This document shows, one piece after another, positions 34,401-47,000 of a DNA stretch of 64,000 nucleotides (position 1 is the stretch's first letter; each line of letters opens with the position of its first letter). The notes under the pieces are model-generated. The model had not been told where the DNA came from and ran no database searches. It saw only the letters and a list, made by a program, of their open reading frames with translations. The position numbers were made by a program, and so were the translations under genes. This DNA is from Leucaena leucocephala (taxonomy: Eukaryota > Streptophyta > Magnoliopsida > Fabales > Fabaceae): the NCBI GenBank assembly GCA_037074615.1, contig CM073518.1, positions 2,046,001 through 2,110,000 of the forward strand, given 5' to 3'.

Positions 34401-35706
34401 TGTTGGAGGGCTTCCAGTAAATTACAATCATAGGCGGACTTATTTACTTGTCTGTAAAACAGGTCGATGGCAAAAAGAACAAGATTTATGGGCAGAATCT
34501 CTGTTATCTGGCAAAGTTATTTCTTGATCACAAGACCCTCTATTATGACGTGGACTTGTTTCTGTTCTATGTTTTGTGTGAATGCGATGATCGAGGATGC
34601 CATATGGTTGGATATTTCTCCAAGGTAACGTTATTACTTTGTTGTCACTTACCTTGGTTTCGAATGGGATGTTTCATATTCATATATGACCTTCCAATGA
34701 CTTTTGGACCATTTATTTTGTCTGTTCTAATATACTGAATATATACTTTTTTGAACTTCACAAGAGCATGAGTCATTTATCATGTAGTTTAGCTCCCTAT
34801 TTAATTATTTTATTTAAATTATTTGTTACTTCAAGGGTAGTTAAATTCTAACTTCAAGAGTAGTTAAATTCTATGTTATTCATAGACAGGCAATAACAAT
34901 AGTTCTGTGACATGAATCACTAACTCTCCCTTGTTTCATACTTATTGGTTAGTATTTTTCCTTCTATGATGGCTAACCTTATTAATACTCATTTCTACGT
35001 TTAAACATGTAGGAAAAACATTCAGAGGAATCTTATAATTTGGCGTGCATCCTCACCCTTCCACCCTACCAGAGGAAAGGCTATGGCAAATTTCTAATAG
35101 CATTCTGTAAGATCTATATCTCTCTGGATAATGGATCCCATCTATATTTTTTAGTCCTATATTAAAAATATCCGTAATATTATTTCAAACATGGAGCAGC
35201 GTATGAACTTTCTAAGAAGGAGGGAAAAGTTGGCACACCTGAAAGACCCCTTTCTGACCTTGGGCTGCTGAGCTACCGAGGATATTGGACCAGGGTTCTT
35301 TTGGACATCTTGAAGAAGCACAAGGGTAATATATCTATCAAGGTAAGCATCCTTTGGATTTCTTTCAAGAGATATGGCTATTACTTTATTTGCTCAAAAA
35401 GTGAATCGTTTGTTTCTATTAAAGAAATAAACCAATTATGAAGTCAATAAGTTGTCTGGAAATGGAATTCTTTTTTCATTATTCGGTCCTTTTTTTCCCC
35501 AGGAGCTGAGTGACATGACAGCCATCAAAGCTGAAGATATATTGACTACCCTTCAGAGCCTAGAATTGATCCAATACAGGAAAGGACAGCATGTGATATG
35601 TGCAGATCCAAAAGTTTTGGATCGCCATCTCAAAGCTGCTGGGAGAGGCGGTCTGGACGTTGATGTGAGCAAATTGATCTGGACTCCCTATAAAGAACAA
35701 GGATGA
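31470..35706 (+). CDS. HAM1: MYST-family histone acetyltransferase, HAM1/HAM2 type
   Basis: Nine exons (31470-31776, 32114-32202, 32496-32555, 33187-33399, 34183-34251, 34463-34624, 35013-35106, 35200-35342, 35503-35706), all GT-AG, encode 446 residues, the usual length of plant HAM proteins. This is the Esa1/Tip60-type acetyltransferase of the NuA4 complex, which acetylates histone H4 Lys5. After a low-complexity N-terminus come a Tudor-knot/chromo-like domain (about 55-130, GTRVLCRWRDGKFHPVKVIE, YYVHYTEFNRRLDEWV), a C2HC zinc finger (about 206-226, CEFCLNFMKRKEQL, HMKKC), the catalytic Cys in NLACILTLPPYQ (about 312), the acetyl-CoA loop QRKGYGK (320-326), and the catalytic Glu in SYELSKKEG (about 334). 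The C-terminus is intact. Nothing suggests loss of function. HAM1 and HAM2 cannot be told apart here. Confidence 0.96.
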
Positions 35707-37257
35707 GGGGGATATGTCATCAAAGAGAAACTTGTATTAATGTAACATGAGCTTGTATGGATACAGATTCTAGGTTAGAGCTGTTAAATATCACCCCTTC
35801 ACTGTATGTATATATGTATGTATTATCATAAAAGAGGCTTGTTGTGTAATTGGATTAGCACTGGAAGTTTAATGCTCCCTGCCCCTTTAAAGGAAAATCA
35901 GAGAACCTTCGTACCCATTTTGCTTCTCATGCCTACGTTGTGCAATTGAACTGGTTTAGCCGGGAGGGCTGAGCTGAGCCTATATCGTCGAGTCCACTGA
36001 TGTTGATAGAAAGTTAGAAACCAACTAGTCGAGTTCTCTGATGTATTGTGTGCGTGTTATTTGCGAATATTATGATTTGTTACTGGCTTTATATCGACCC
36101 TTCAAACATGCTATTCAATTGTGACGTTGTGTTCACCATCACAGCATTCATAATTTACCAGTGTCTGAGTTACTGGTCGTCAAAGTATGGGTAATCAAAT
36201 TAGCGGGTCCCATGGGCGGGGTGTGGGGCCTTCTTTTATAGTATTGTTTTCAATAGGAAGAAATGTATAGACTATTTGAGGAGTCTTCGATTTGAGGAGA
36301 ATAATATTTTATTATTTTAGTTATAATGTTTAAAAAATATTTTAATTTTTAAATATTTAAATTTATATTTAAAAATAATATATAGTTTATTTTATCTGAT
36401 ATAAATATCGTTTAAAAAAAAAATTTGCCATGGTTTTAAATTGTGAATGAATCTACTTCTTTTAGTAAAATTTTTGTAACCAAAAAAAAGGGAGAGAGAG
36501 GGGGTTTGAGCGGTTGAGGCGTGGGACCCATCATTCATATGTTCTGAAGAGAGCGATTTTTTTTTTTTTTACCTTCAGAAGTGCGTGAGTTAAGAGTTAA
36601 CATAATTTAACGCCATTGTCCCGGACAGTGCTCGTTGTAGTCGGGGTTGAATTTTCTTCGCCACGAACACAGTCCCTGGGATTCACTAAAGGGCGCATGA
36701 TGATTATTGAACACAAGTCTTGGGTGACTCTTCAACGAGTTGTGCTATGAGAGCTCGAGTTTTCAATCCATGAAGGTTTAGAAACATGTGTAAAATATTC
36801 TTTTCATGATTATAGATGTGTATATATCTTTCTTTTCCAACTAATGTTTTCATGCAGATTTCCGATGTCTATGATTTTATCTAAACATTGCGCCCGCTAA
36901 GGGTTGAACTGCTTGCTTTTCCACATAAACGGCTTTCATTTCTAATTTCCATTAAACAGTGACCCTTCTAACGATTTCTATAATTTCCACCGTACAGCAT
37001 TTTTATGTCCAGAAAACAGATCCATTTTACTACATTCTCAGTACAAAGCTTTTCACTTAAACACAGACTAGAAGTTCACCCTAGTGGTGCAAAACTTGAG
37101 TTTTCTGGTTAATCTGGGTTCAACAGCCTCGATCTATGACCTAGTAGTGCATAACGGAGGTACTAATTCAACGAAGAAACTCTTTCAAGCTAAGCAAAAT
37201 CATTTACTTTATCCATTGAAAAAATTCCCCTCAATGAAAAAAAAAAATTGCATCTAA
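35707..37257. other. Convergent intergenic region
   Basis: It holds the HAM 3' untranslated region and the downstream end of the minus-strand 208-aa gene. The middle (36300-36480) is AT-rich. I see no gene and no clear element. Confidence 0.45.
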
Positions 37258-37884
37258 TCATACGCTTGTAGGCTGTAGCAGATGCCTTGGATGATGAGTG
37301 CGTTGAAGCTGAAGAGTTGTTAAGGAAACGCCACCTGATCTCCTTTTCCAAAGACTTTCCGCTTCTCTTTCTGCCTCCGATTTCTGTGCTCGCTTTACCA
37401 CCGGCAATGGAGGGTCCATCTCATCAATACTCACAGTAACACAACTCTCGTCTCTATTCCTATCATTCCTCGCCAAATCTCGACGCCCCCCACCACAACT
37501 TGTGGCCGTGCGAGCAGTATCGGGAGTTTTCGTGCTTAGATTCCTGGCATAGAAAATCTTTCTCAGTTTGGAGTACTTGACCAGAGCAGAGAAGGGTGTT
37601 GTTGATGAGACGTTACTTTTGTTGGTGACGCTCATGATTCCACGTGATTGCGAGGTGGTGGGTAACCCAACTACTCTGTTGTTCCTCTTCACTTGACCCA
37701 TACATCCGATTCTAGGGGACAAGGGGTCGCCGGAGAATGCCGCCCGGTACCCCCACCGTGGAACACTCACATCTTTGATCATGGATGGCCCCGAACAGAG
37801 CATCGGCATGAATGTGCTTCTCTGATGATGATGCTGATTAAACTTATGGTAGTGATCATGACTGCTATGTTTGTCATCAGCCAT
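37258..37884 (-). CDS. Plant-specific 208-aa protein of unknown function
   Basis: A single uninterrupted exon encodes 208 residues. The N-terminus is His-rich (MADDKHSSHDHYHKFNQHHH). It then has FMPMLCSGPSMIKDVSVPRWG, DPLSPRIGCMGQVKRNNRVV and YSKLRKIFYARNLS, a pattern I recognise from a family of small uncharacterised plant proteins, mostly by the CMGQVKRNN core. Ser/Thr and basic residues dominate the remainder. No signal peptide, membrane segment or enzyme motif is visible. The start is the first ATG of the frame. Upstream on the same strand lie a (CT)n tract and an AT-rich TATATATAT stretch near 38263-38271, a likely TATA region. Confidence 0.8.
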   Translation of the reverse strand: MADDKHSSHDHYHKFNQHHHQRSTFMPMLCSGPSMIKDVSVPRWGYRAAFSGDPLSPRIGCMGQVKRNNRVVGLPTTSQSRGIMSVTNKSNVSSTTPFSALVKYSKLRKIFYARNLSTKTPDTARTATSCGGGRRDLARNDRNRDESCVTVSIDEMDPPLPVVKRAQKSEAEREAESLWKRRSGGVSLTTLQLQRTHHPRHLLQPTSV

Positions 37885-38091
37885 ATCGTTCCTCAGTTCA
37901 CAAATTTTCAGAGTGAAAGATCAAAGTGAGAGTAGAAGAATCGATAGGGTGATGAGCGGGAAGGAAATTGATGAGAAAGATCAAGTTCAAGATAAGAACA
38001 AGAAAGAAAGGCCGAGTCATTTCGGAGTTCACATCGTATAGTTTGTCAAGATTGAGGAAGTAGATGGCGAAGTTTTACTTGGTCGTGTGGG

Positions 38092-38095
<4 letters not shown>

Positions 38096-38134
<39 letters not shown>
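38096..38134. repeat. (AG)n microsatellite, probable leader of the 208-aa gene
   Basis: A perfect 39-bp AG run. On the gene's strand it reads (CT)n, about 210 nt upstream of the ATG, the usual place of CT repeats in plant 5' leaders. Confidence 0.9.
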
Positions 38135-38138
<4 letters not shown>

Positions 38139-38952
38139 CGTTGGGAAGGAGGAGTGTGTGAGAAGGCTTGAATGAACAGAGAGAAGAAAGAAGAGGAACA
38201 GAACCACTTCATTCATTGGTGGACTATATTATTGGAGTTTAGGGCAGACAATATTTAATTCAATATATATATTAATGAGAGATTTGAATCTTTGTCCCAA
38301 CAACCAGATGATCATGCTTCAAACAACTGCAGATGATCTTGTTCCCTCCTCGTTTTTACTCATTTTATCAATACTCCAAACTGCAACTACATTTGGGAAT
38401 GAGTTTTCCAACAAGCCAAAACAGTTAAAGACAATAATTACGAACACTGGCCTTGGAAATATAACCATGCCCTGTTATCCGCGAAAACGTCTAGCTCGTT
38501 CTTATTTCTTATATCCCCTATTTGATCAAGTACTGGCATTTATATAATACAAACCAATTATTGTCGACCTATTTGAAAATCCTTCGTAAGAAAAAAAAAG
38601 TTATTACTTATTAATTACTAATTAATTATGTTAGTGCTTCCGAATATTTTAATACTGCTATATATATGGTTTGACAAGTCTAAACACAGTTTCCGGCGCA
38701 ACGTGCAGAAATTAAATTACGGCGGCGTCAAACCGGGTTAGCGTGTTTTGAGGGGGGTGGGCCCCATCATTCATCTATCGCCACGCAATACATGGGTCTC
38801 ACTTTTGCCACTTGCTCCTACTTACCCCTATTCCTACATAAGGGTTTTGAGTTTTGACCATCATTTTCCCAATTTTTTATTTTTTATTTTTTCTCACGTT
38901 TAGAAATATACTACTCACTTTATAAAACGTCGTTTGCTTGGCCACGCATTGA

Positions 38953-39254
38953 CACGTGACAATTGACATGAACAAAACTCCGGTCAAAGTTAAGCAAAGA
39001 TCTCTTAGCCCAGACCTTATATTGTGTCAAATAACATCATTCTTTTTCCTTTTTCTTCTTTATTAGATGTCCATCATTCCCCAAGGAAAAGAAGACGAAA
39101 CGTGTTTAGTGGGGATGATATTGAATAATTTGGCAAAAGCCATAATGGGGAACCAATCACATGCACATCACGTGCGACAAAATCGATTATATATATGAGG
39201 ATGCGCTTGTTTGCGGCCGACAGCCAATGATCGCGTGCATGTGGGAGACACGTG
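38953..39254. promoter_or_regulatory. Three CACGTG palindromes within 302 bp
   Basis: G-box cores occur at 38953-38958, 39169-39174 and 39249-39254; the last sits in ACACGTGGCA, a canonical ABRE/G-box context. The cluster is 1.1-1.4 kb upstream of the 208-aa gene. bZIP and bHLH factors bind such sites; their use here is inferred. Confidence 0.4.
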
Positions 39255-41274
39255 GCAGCTACTTTTGGAATCCTCTCGCATGTTGGCTCTTAGGCTCATA
39301 AATTCAATGAACCCCATAGCGTTTGTTGTGTGTCGTGCAATAATGAATCGGATTAATGCGTTCGTTATTTGGCGTACAACATAGAGAGCCAATAATCTTT
39401 CTAATTAACAACGGGAACTTTTATCATCCCTACGATTTTATTAAGTGGGTTCTGAAGTTTCCCATGAATTATTTGCTGTTACATGGAGAAATCTCGAGAA
39501 AAACCATAAATAGAGTGCTTATGGCGAAAGATTATCAGGAAACTAAAAGCTGTATACAAAGACGAGGCGTGGAAAAAGTAGAATATAGTGGTGAAAAAGA
39601 GAGAATGATTGACGAGTGAAGATGAAGCTCCGTGAGTATATTATTGCCCAAGAGTGCATGTCTTGTGTGTGATCCTTGTCTTAAAAACTAGAGGTGTTTT
39701 GGATCAGTGAAGTGAAGGTATGGATAGAAAGATCCCGGGTAGGGTTTAAGGGAATAAAACTTGTGAAAAGCATTTAAAAGGAAGAAGACAAAGCTGTGGC
39801 GGTGGAGCTATGACCTTTTACAAGGCCGTGTTTGGAAGTGCCGTTCCCAAGAAAATTCAAGTGTAGATATTAAAACAAAACCCTCTCTGATGGCTGATAA
39901 TCAGGTTTTGCTTCAGATGATGCAGTTGAGTGATCTTGCAAATCACTTGAAAGCCCAGAAAGCAGGGCATGTACAGAGAGATTCAATGTCAATCTCAAAC
40001 CCAGCTTCATAAATTGTGAGGGCTTTAACGGGGAATATGAGAGTAGAGCATTCACGGCTTGTAACTTCCATTTATGGTAACACTTTGGCTTTGGACAAAC
40101 CAACAAAGAGAATCAAATAACTAGCAGCACAGCAGAAACCGACAAGATACGATATTGCACATTAAAAAGGTTAATTCTGCTCGCAAATCATGCAACTATT
40201 TAATTATCACAAAATGTTGCTGTTACCTTTATAGTAACATTACACGAAGAACTTCCCAGAAAAAGAAAGTATAGCACACGAGTCTCTCTCTGGGAGCCTT
40301 ACTTGCACATGCTGATCTTCTTTAATAACCATAGCAGCACAGCAGAAACTGACAAGATATTACACAACCTGTTTTACAAGTTTCTTAAACCGAAACCTCT
40401 GTTATGTAATCTCTTTCTCTTGTATGAACGAAGGGTTACAAACTTGTTTTTCTTTCTATGTTCTATTTTATTTTACGTACCAAGTAGTCATCTTTGCAGA
40501 GAGTTAGTAATTAAGTTTTATATCATGTTGGTAATGGAGCAGATACAGGGGCAAATAACTGCCATGGAGTCCCTCTGCGTGAACGAAGAACGCTGGAGAT
40601 TGTAAAAATTGTTGCCCTTCGTCTAATTCTTGTGTTTCAAGAAATTATATATCGCTTCAGTTCTAGCTTTGACTTACTTAAATTAAATCCATGGCTATAG
40701 ATTGGGTCATAACTGAATTAACGATAATACTAGGACGAGATCTCGTTCATCTTGTATGTGCTCTTTGATGTGAACATACATTTGAGTCTCAATTGTCAAG
40801 CCTTTTGACATCAATTGTAACGCATGAGATCATGCCTGGATATATAAATTGTATTCTCACATTGAACCGCATCAAGGAAACAATTAATACATTGATTTTT
40901 CATTACAAAGAACACAATACAAATCTATAAATAAATAAAAAAAATAACCAGAAAGAGGAACAAATATAAAATAAGGAGAGAATTTAAAAAGAAAAAGAAA
41001 ACGAGACCTATCCATATCCTCCAACTTCCAAGAGCAAGACAGAAGGTATGAACAGATCTGCAAATCCATATTCATGCCGTTCAATTCCAGACTTGAACGA
41101 ACCACTTCAATGAAAATAATGAACCAGCCTTAGATGGGTGTAAAATTTTTCTGTCATTTCTATATATTTGCTTGGATTTCTGTCTCAAAATTGCCTTGTT
41201 AGTTCCAGACTCAAACGAACACTTAATCCTCTTCTTCCAACCAGGCAAAACTCTTCTTCATGGAAACGATCGGT
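39255..41274. other. Gene-free spacer and 3' flank of the galactosyltransferase gene
   Basis: No coding sequence is recognised; the 87-aa frame at 39356-39619 and the 78-aa frame at 39870-40106 lack similarity. A 28-bp direct repeat (TAGCAGCACAGCAGAAAC, then C or T, then GACAAGATA) occurs at 40122-40149 and 40332-40359, exactly 210 bp apart. Confidence 0.4.
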
Positions 41275-44069
41275 TTAAGCTAAAGCACTCCAAACAGCTC
41301 CTTCTCCTTCACCACATTTTTGGTGGACATATTTAATCTTCTCCACTGATTTGCAGATTCCACTGCAGCTCCAATCAAATGAAGCAACGCATGTGTTACC
41401 TGCCTGCGCCTTCCATTCACAGTCTATACAAAAGAATATTAATCCCATGTGAGAACCACACCCAGAAGAACCTTTAGTAGTTCTTGAGAGCTGAAATAAT
41501 CAGATACATCTAACATACCTGGAGGAGTCCCACAGCACATATTGCGGTCATCTATGTGCTCAACTTCGAGACCGATGAACCATGAACCAAGCGAGACATC
41601 TTCGTTAGCATACTTGTGTAATATTGGCCTGCACTCACAATTTGTGCTTCCATCATTATTCTATACTTAAAGAGTGCAACCTAGTAATGCAAAAAAACTT
41701 TTTTGCTTTTGATCAAATCTGCAGAAATAATTCTGTGCAACAACAAATCTGGTTTGAGGCTAAATTTCCACATGCCAGAAAATTCAGTTCAGCTGTGAAA
41801 TGCTAAACTACTGAACTGATAGCTAAATAACAACCAAAAAGTACACACGTATTGCTTAGCGATCAGTAGATAGTCATTAATTAATGAATGGAAAATCATA
41901 TCCTTACTGGTTAATGGAAATGTAGGTAGCCAGATCCTTTGAAATTGCATATATCTGCCCAGTGGCATGTCGGAAGTATTTGTTGTCTTCTTCTCCAAAC
42001 TTCCAGAACTCAGGCTCATGATACTTGACATCCCTGGAAATATGAAAACAAATTCTTAAGATGAAACCAATCCACCACATGGGGCACAGGAAAAAAAATG
42101 GTTAAGTGGACTTACTTTCTGGAAAGAACAGGTCCAGATTTCATACACCCGATATAGACTCTTGGTTTTGAACGATGACGAGCAAGAGTTGTTGCCAAGA
42201 CACCTAATTAGCAACACAATAAAACCCTACCTGTGAGGAACATGGGAAACTCAAGAAAGAATTAGAGAGTCCTGAGACAGTGTATATACGGTATACCTAA
42301 GTTGACATGGACATCATCGTCCACCTTGACATAAAAATCTGCATCCCATTTAGCAACTGCGGTAGAAAAGAAAATCTTTGTCTTTGCAGACAGTTCATGA
42401 TACCCTTCAACATGTTCCTACATGATAATTTGTAATTAAGATTAGGATCCCTGCCAGATATCCCTGATTATTCTCACCTAAACAATTCTTATGAACTTTC
42501 TTACCAGCCGAAGGAAGTCATGGTGCTGAGCATCTTCTGAATCAATAGCTCGATCAAGAATACTGTTGGAAGTTGCACTGAGACAGCAACAAACATCCAT
42601 CATGTCAGTTCCACAATGTTCGAATTTGCACGCCATTATCTTAGATAAAGAAATATCGATTTACGTAAGAATTGTGCCTATCATACCCAGAATCCAAAAA
42701 TAGCTTTTCCAAGCTGTTCTTTTTAATTAAACAAGATTTTGAAAATATTCCCAAATCCCCAATTCTTGCTAAATTTGGAGGATTTTGTGATTTAACTAAA
42801 TACTACAGGTAAGGAGAGATGGCAAAAGCCTATTTTGAGGTCATTCGCCATGAGAGTTCAAAAAAGGATCAGAGGTAAAGTACTACAGCTTCATATTGTA
42901 TCTATGAAGTCCTTTTAGAACCTGTTAAGTTTACTTATTAAACGCTACTGATCAGTGATCAATATCAGTTGTGAAAATGCATAATTCTATACTGGGTTGA
43001 GTGATCATATGGTTAATGGATAAAGCTTTGCAATCAGAATCATCCGACTTAATTACCTGTGGCCAATCATGAATCTGATGATAATTCCCTTCTCACGTTC
43101 CAATCGAAGGAGCTGTTCCCCTGACCAAAAGTATGAGCAGAATCCAAGCTTCCATGAGAAACCAATCCATCGCTTACAAATAAAATCAATTTCACAAGAA
43201 ATTGGTTACCTTGTGGCATCCAAGTCTCCCTAACTGAATCTCTACGCTTCCTGCTACTGAAAGCTGTGTTTATGCCAATCACTACAAACGCCTTCTTCCT
43301 GGGAGGTGCTTCCGTAGATTTCTCAGAGTTGGTCGCCGCAGAGCCATCTGAGACCCCCATTTCTCGAGAACTCCTGGCTGCTGCTAATTCCATTTGAAGC
43401 ATGGCAACTTGTTTGTCAAGAGATCTGGCATGCATCCAAAGAATTAAACAACAGTAAGTATTCAACTACAATCGCCATTGCAGACAAATCTAGCGAAATG
43501 GAATTAGATTCAAGCCAACACTCACTGAATAGCTTCGTGGGTTTTGTAAACTTCGCTTATTACGTCCTGATTTCGTACAGGCTTCTGACAGAGCAACAAA
43601 ACCCAGAGATTTCAGAATCTGATAAAGGAATCAAACGCTTTTAGAAATGCAATTGAAAAAACAGAGGCAAGAAAAAGATGCCTTCTCAGTAGTTGACTCC
43701 TTGGAGACGACTTGCACTTGTTTACTATTCCGATGCAACGGAACAAGGTGGCCGTTTGATTCAGTTGGTTCCCACATCCTGCAACAACCGCGATTTGCAG
43801 TCACAACAAAGTTCGTGTAATTAGAAATATGAAAAGCAAGCAAACTCCCAAGCTTTCAATTATTTTCCTTTTTTGGCTCAAAAATTAGAAAGGAAAGATC
43901 AAAGTAATTGAAATCCAGAGCGAGGAAGAGACCTGCTTGCGATGAGCATACCCAGGAGGAATGAAACGACAGAGAAAATGGGAACCCATTTGGCAGAAAC
44001 CTTATTGGAGTTGCGATACTTCATTTTCCAGCTGTGAATCGAGTTCTGGGTCTGTTTCAGAGAGGTCAT
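41275..44069 (-). CDS. Beta-1,3-galactosyltransferase (GT31), type II Golgi enzyme
   Basis: Eleven exons on the minus strand (43933-44069, 43682-43778, 43526-43584, 43210-43424, 43057-43120, 42505-42577, 42297-42417, 42116-42203, 41908-42033, 41519-41628, 41275-41423) encode 412 residues. A single hydrophobic segment at about 28-45 (WVPIFSVVSFLLGMLIAS) anchors a type II protein. The stem includes VYKTHEAIQSLDKQVAMLQM of the plant DUF4094 region. The GT31 domain shows KKAFVVIGINTAFSSRKRRD, SVRETWMP, the metal-binding DDD in VKVDDDVHVN (about 248-250), and NEDVSLGSWFIGLEVEHID, ending in a Cys-rich tail. Members add beta-1,3-galactose to arabinogalactan proteins or N-glycans; the acceptor cannot be told. 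The start may instead be the in-frame ATG at 44024 (MKYRNSNK). Intron 2 uses a GC donor. Possibly orthologous to At1g77810. Confidence 0.94.
43680..43681 (-). other. GC 5' splice site of galactosyltransferase intron 2
   Basis: The minus strand reads GAGAAG|GCATCT, with the acceptor CTGTCAG at 43585-43591; the intron is 97 nt. No GT donor downstream keeps the frame before a stop, and the GC junction joins STTEK to KPVRNQDVISEVYKTHEA in phase 0, as in related proteins. Confidence 0.7.
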
Positions 44070-47000
44070 CAAAATGAGCGTGGGGAGTGAAATCTGAGAA
44101 AAGGAACGAGTCTTGACAACTCTAATTACGACTTGGAGGTCATGTTATTACTACCGTTAAACTCGTGGTTAAATAGATTCTCAGAATAGCGAGTTGTCCC
44201 GTAGACCGTCAAAGGTTCGGCACGACAAAACTAATTACCTATGACGTTTATTGCCTTCTCTCCGATGGCGTCCGTCGCCAGTCACGCCTTAAGTTTAGAT
44301 GTGAGTTATAATTGGACACATTTGACCTGTCTTTGATTTATTTATTCGAATCGTATCAGGACAAAGAAAGAAAGAGAGAACAACATTTTTATCACCAAGT
44401 TTTGTGCCATTTGCAATTACAGTTAAACCAGGTGTTCATTAATCACAGTATTCTTTTTCTTTTTTTACACCCATGTTCTCATATATAAATAATTTGTAAG
44501 AGAAAAATCTGTTTCAGTGTGTCGTTTATAGGATAATTGATAATTTTTTTTAATTTTATTTCTATTAAATATAAGTTATTTTTAAGATAATTAATATTTT
44601 TTAATTTTTTTAATAAGCGCGAATATAAAAAAAAAATTGTATGAGGTACAAGTAATTTGCAAAGAGAGTGAAATGTTTAGCTTCAGTTTCAAGTTTTTAC
44701 AACACAATGCAGATAAATGGCTCAACGGCCAATTGCATGTAAATGGTTTAGAGGGGGAGGGGGGAATGGAAGGAGGAGATCTCTTGGGAGCTTCCCTCTT
44801 ACTCTGAGCCATTGATAGCCATGGCCGTGGCCTAACCTCCTGGAAAGTCTGGGTTCGACCCAAAATTTCAAATTTCAAATTGAGGGACCACTTTCTTTAA
44901 TCATTTCTCATACCATATATGACTAACGGGCGAGGATGAGAAAATATTACCAACCATGGATATCATTACATCAAATTCAGGTTTGAGATATTTTAGACGT
45001 AGTTCAATTATTATGAATCAACAGGCGTGAATATAAGTGAATGAGTTTTAACAACTTAAATATAAAATTTTGAGTTTAAATCATATAAATGTAGAAAACA
45101 TATTTAAAAAAATTACATATGATTAAGTATGATAATGGCCGAATCTCACATAATTAAATAGTCATATAAAAAAATATAATTTTATAAAAATATAATTACC
45201 TAAAATAAATGAGTTACGAATTAAAAATAATAATAATAGACGTGCCTTATTCACCTAACTTATTAATTGTATCTATGGAGTGTTTTAAAAACGTGGGTTG
45301 TTTGCTTATCCTTTCTAAACTTTGAACACTGCGACGTTAATATTAGTAAGAGCTGTTAAAATTAGATCGAGGGAGGGTTTAATTTAAAATAGAAAAAGGA
45401 AAAAAAATGAGCTGTTGAAATAGATCGATCTCGGGAGGTAAAAAGATAGAGAGGATCAGAATGTGTTCCTCGTACTGTTTTATTAGATGTATCGAGGAAT
45501 ATCGAAGAAGAAATGTGTATAAAATTGAGGGGGAAATGAACAAATTAAGGATAGACCGTGGTCCCAGTTGGTAAATAAACAAAGGTTATTGTTTTATTGA
45601 AAATTGGTCCACGAAGTTAAAAACTGAACTTGAGAAAAATGTCAAATTATCGTGATTTATAGCGGTTACTATCGTTAAAACTATGTCTAACAAAGTTAAA
45701 ATAAGCCAACACCCATGTTTGGGCAAAAACACGTGTATTATTGTGCTCATCGTTATTTTTATATGTCGTTTTAGAGTTTTTGCATATAGATTAATAATTC
45801 CTTCCACGACCATCAATTAACTGGAGAAGATTATTTGGTAGTATTTGATACAAGCCACAGTGCAAGGTTAAATGGATATTTAAGGATATCTTTCTAAAAC
45901 TGCTCCTAAAAAGCAATTCAAATTAATAATCCAATTTTGATTCTTGGTTTTCCCAGATATACATATGGGGTAGCACCAGATAAACTAAGAAGGCAGATAT
46001 ATTTTTCAAACACTGATGACTCTTAACAATATTCTGATAGTCTCAGATTTTTTATTTGTTAATAGAGTCTACCTAATATCCCAAGTTGATACTTATAGAC
46101 TAATTATTTTGAGGTGTAAAAATTATTAAAATATACTTTATTTTATCTAATAAAATATTTTTTATTCATATGACTTAATTTAAATTTAATATATTATATT
46201 TAAAAGATTTAACTATTTATTAATTTCGTCATGTCCGCGATTTTTCAAGTTTCTTGTACATCCTTATTGAACACTTTTTTCTTAAAAAGTAATGCGTTGA
46301 ATTGCCTGATGGTAGTACGTCTCGGCAATCGTTGCTTGAGAGACATGAATATAATTTACATAACCTTCGCAGTCTATTTTGAATCCATATATTACATAAT
46401 CCACATTATGTAGTCTTGACTTTTTAAAAAACTAGATTTGGGCTTAAGTGATTATGCACGTGGGTTTTAAATCTAATGAGATGTAGTCAGTTTCTGAATA
46501 TCTTCCTGTTACCATGATAAATATTTCAAACAATCTAACACAAATGAATATCGGTTAGCTGGTTATCAAATAAATTGAGTACTAAAACTCCTTAATGCTC
46601 ATTATAAGGTATCAACTAATAAGTAATATTAATTATTTTTATAAAGTATTTATTTAGTTTCAAGAAGTATTAATTATTTTTTCCTGTACATATTCATATT
46701 TAATAAGAGTAGTAAGAGAGAGTAAAAATTAATATGATAATAAAATTCTATATGTATTAATAAAAAAATAATAAAAAATATTTAAAAAATAATAAATATC
46801 GAAGTATATGATAGTTCCTAACAATAAATTAAAGATGTCATATTTTTATATATATTATTTCATAAAAAAAATCCTGTCATTTTTCTTAGCAAATATATAA
46901 CAGGGATAAAAATGCAAGAGTCTTTAAGACTATGGTACTTTTTCCAACCAGTTAGTACTGACACTTGTTATTATCTTAAATATAATTGTATCGTAGGATG

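Noticed and set aside
39356..39619. 87-aa plus-strand open frame
   Set aside because: No similarity, no conserved start context, and no partner exon.
44591..44878. GGTTCGACCC box-B-like site and an upstream TAGCCATGGCC box-A-like string, considered as a tRNA gene or SINE
   Set aside because: No tRNA cloverleaf can be formed, and neither A-tail nor target duplication is visible, so it is noted only in the spacer entry.
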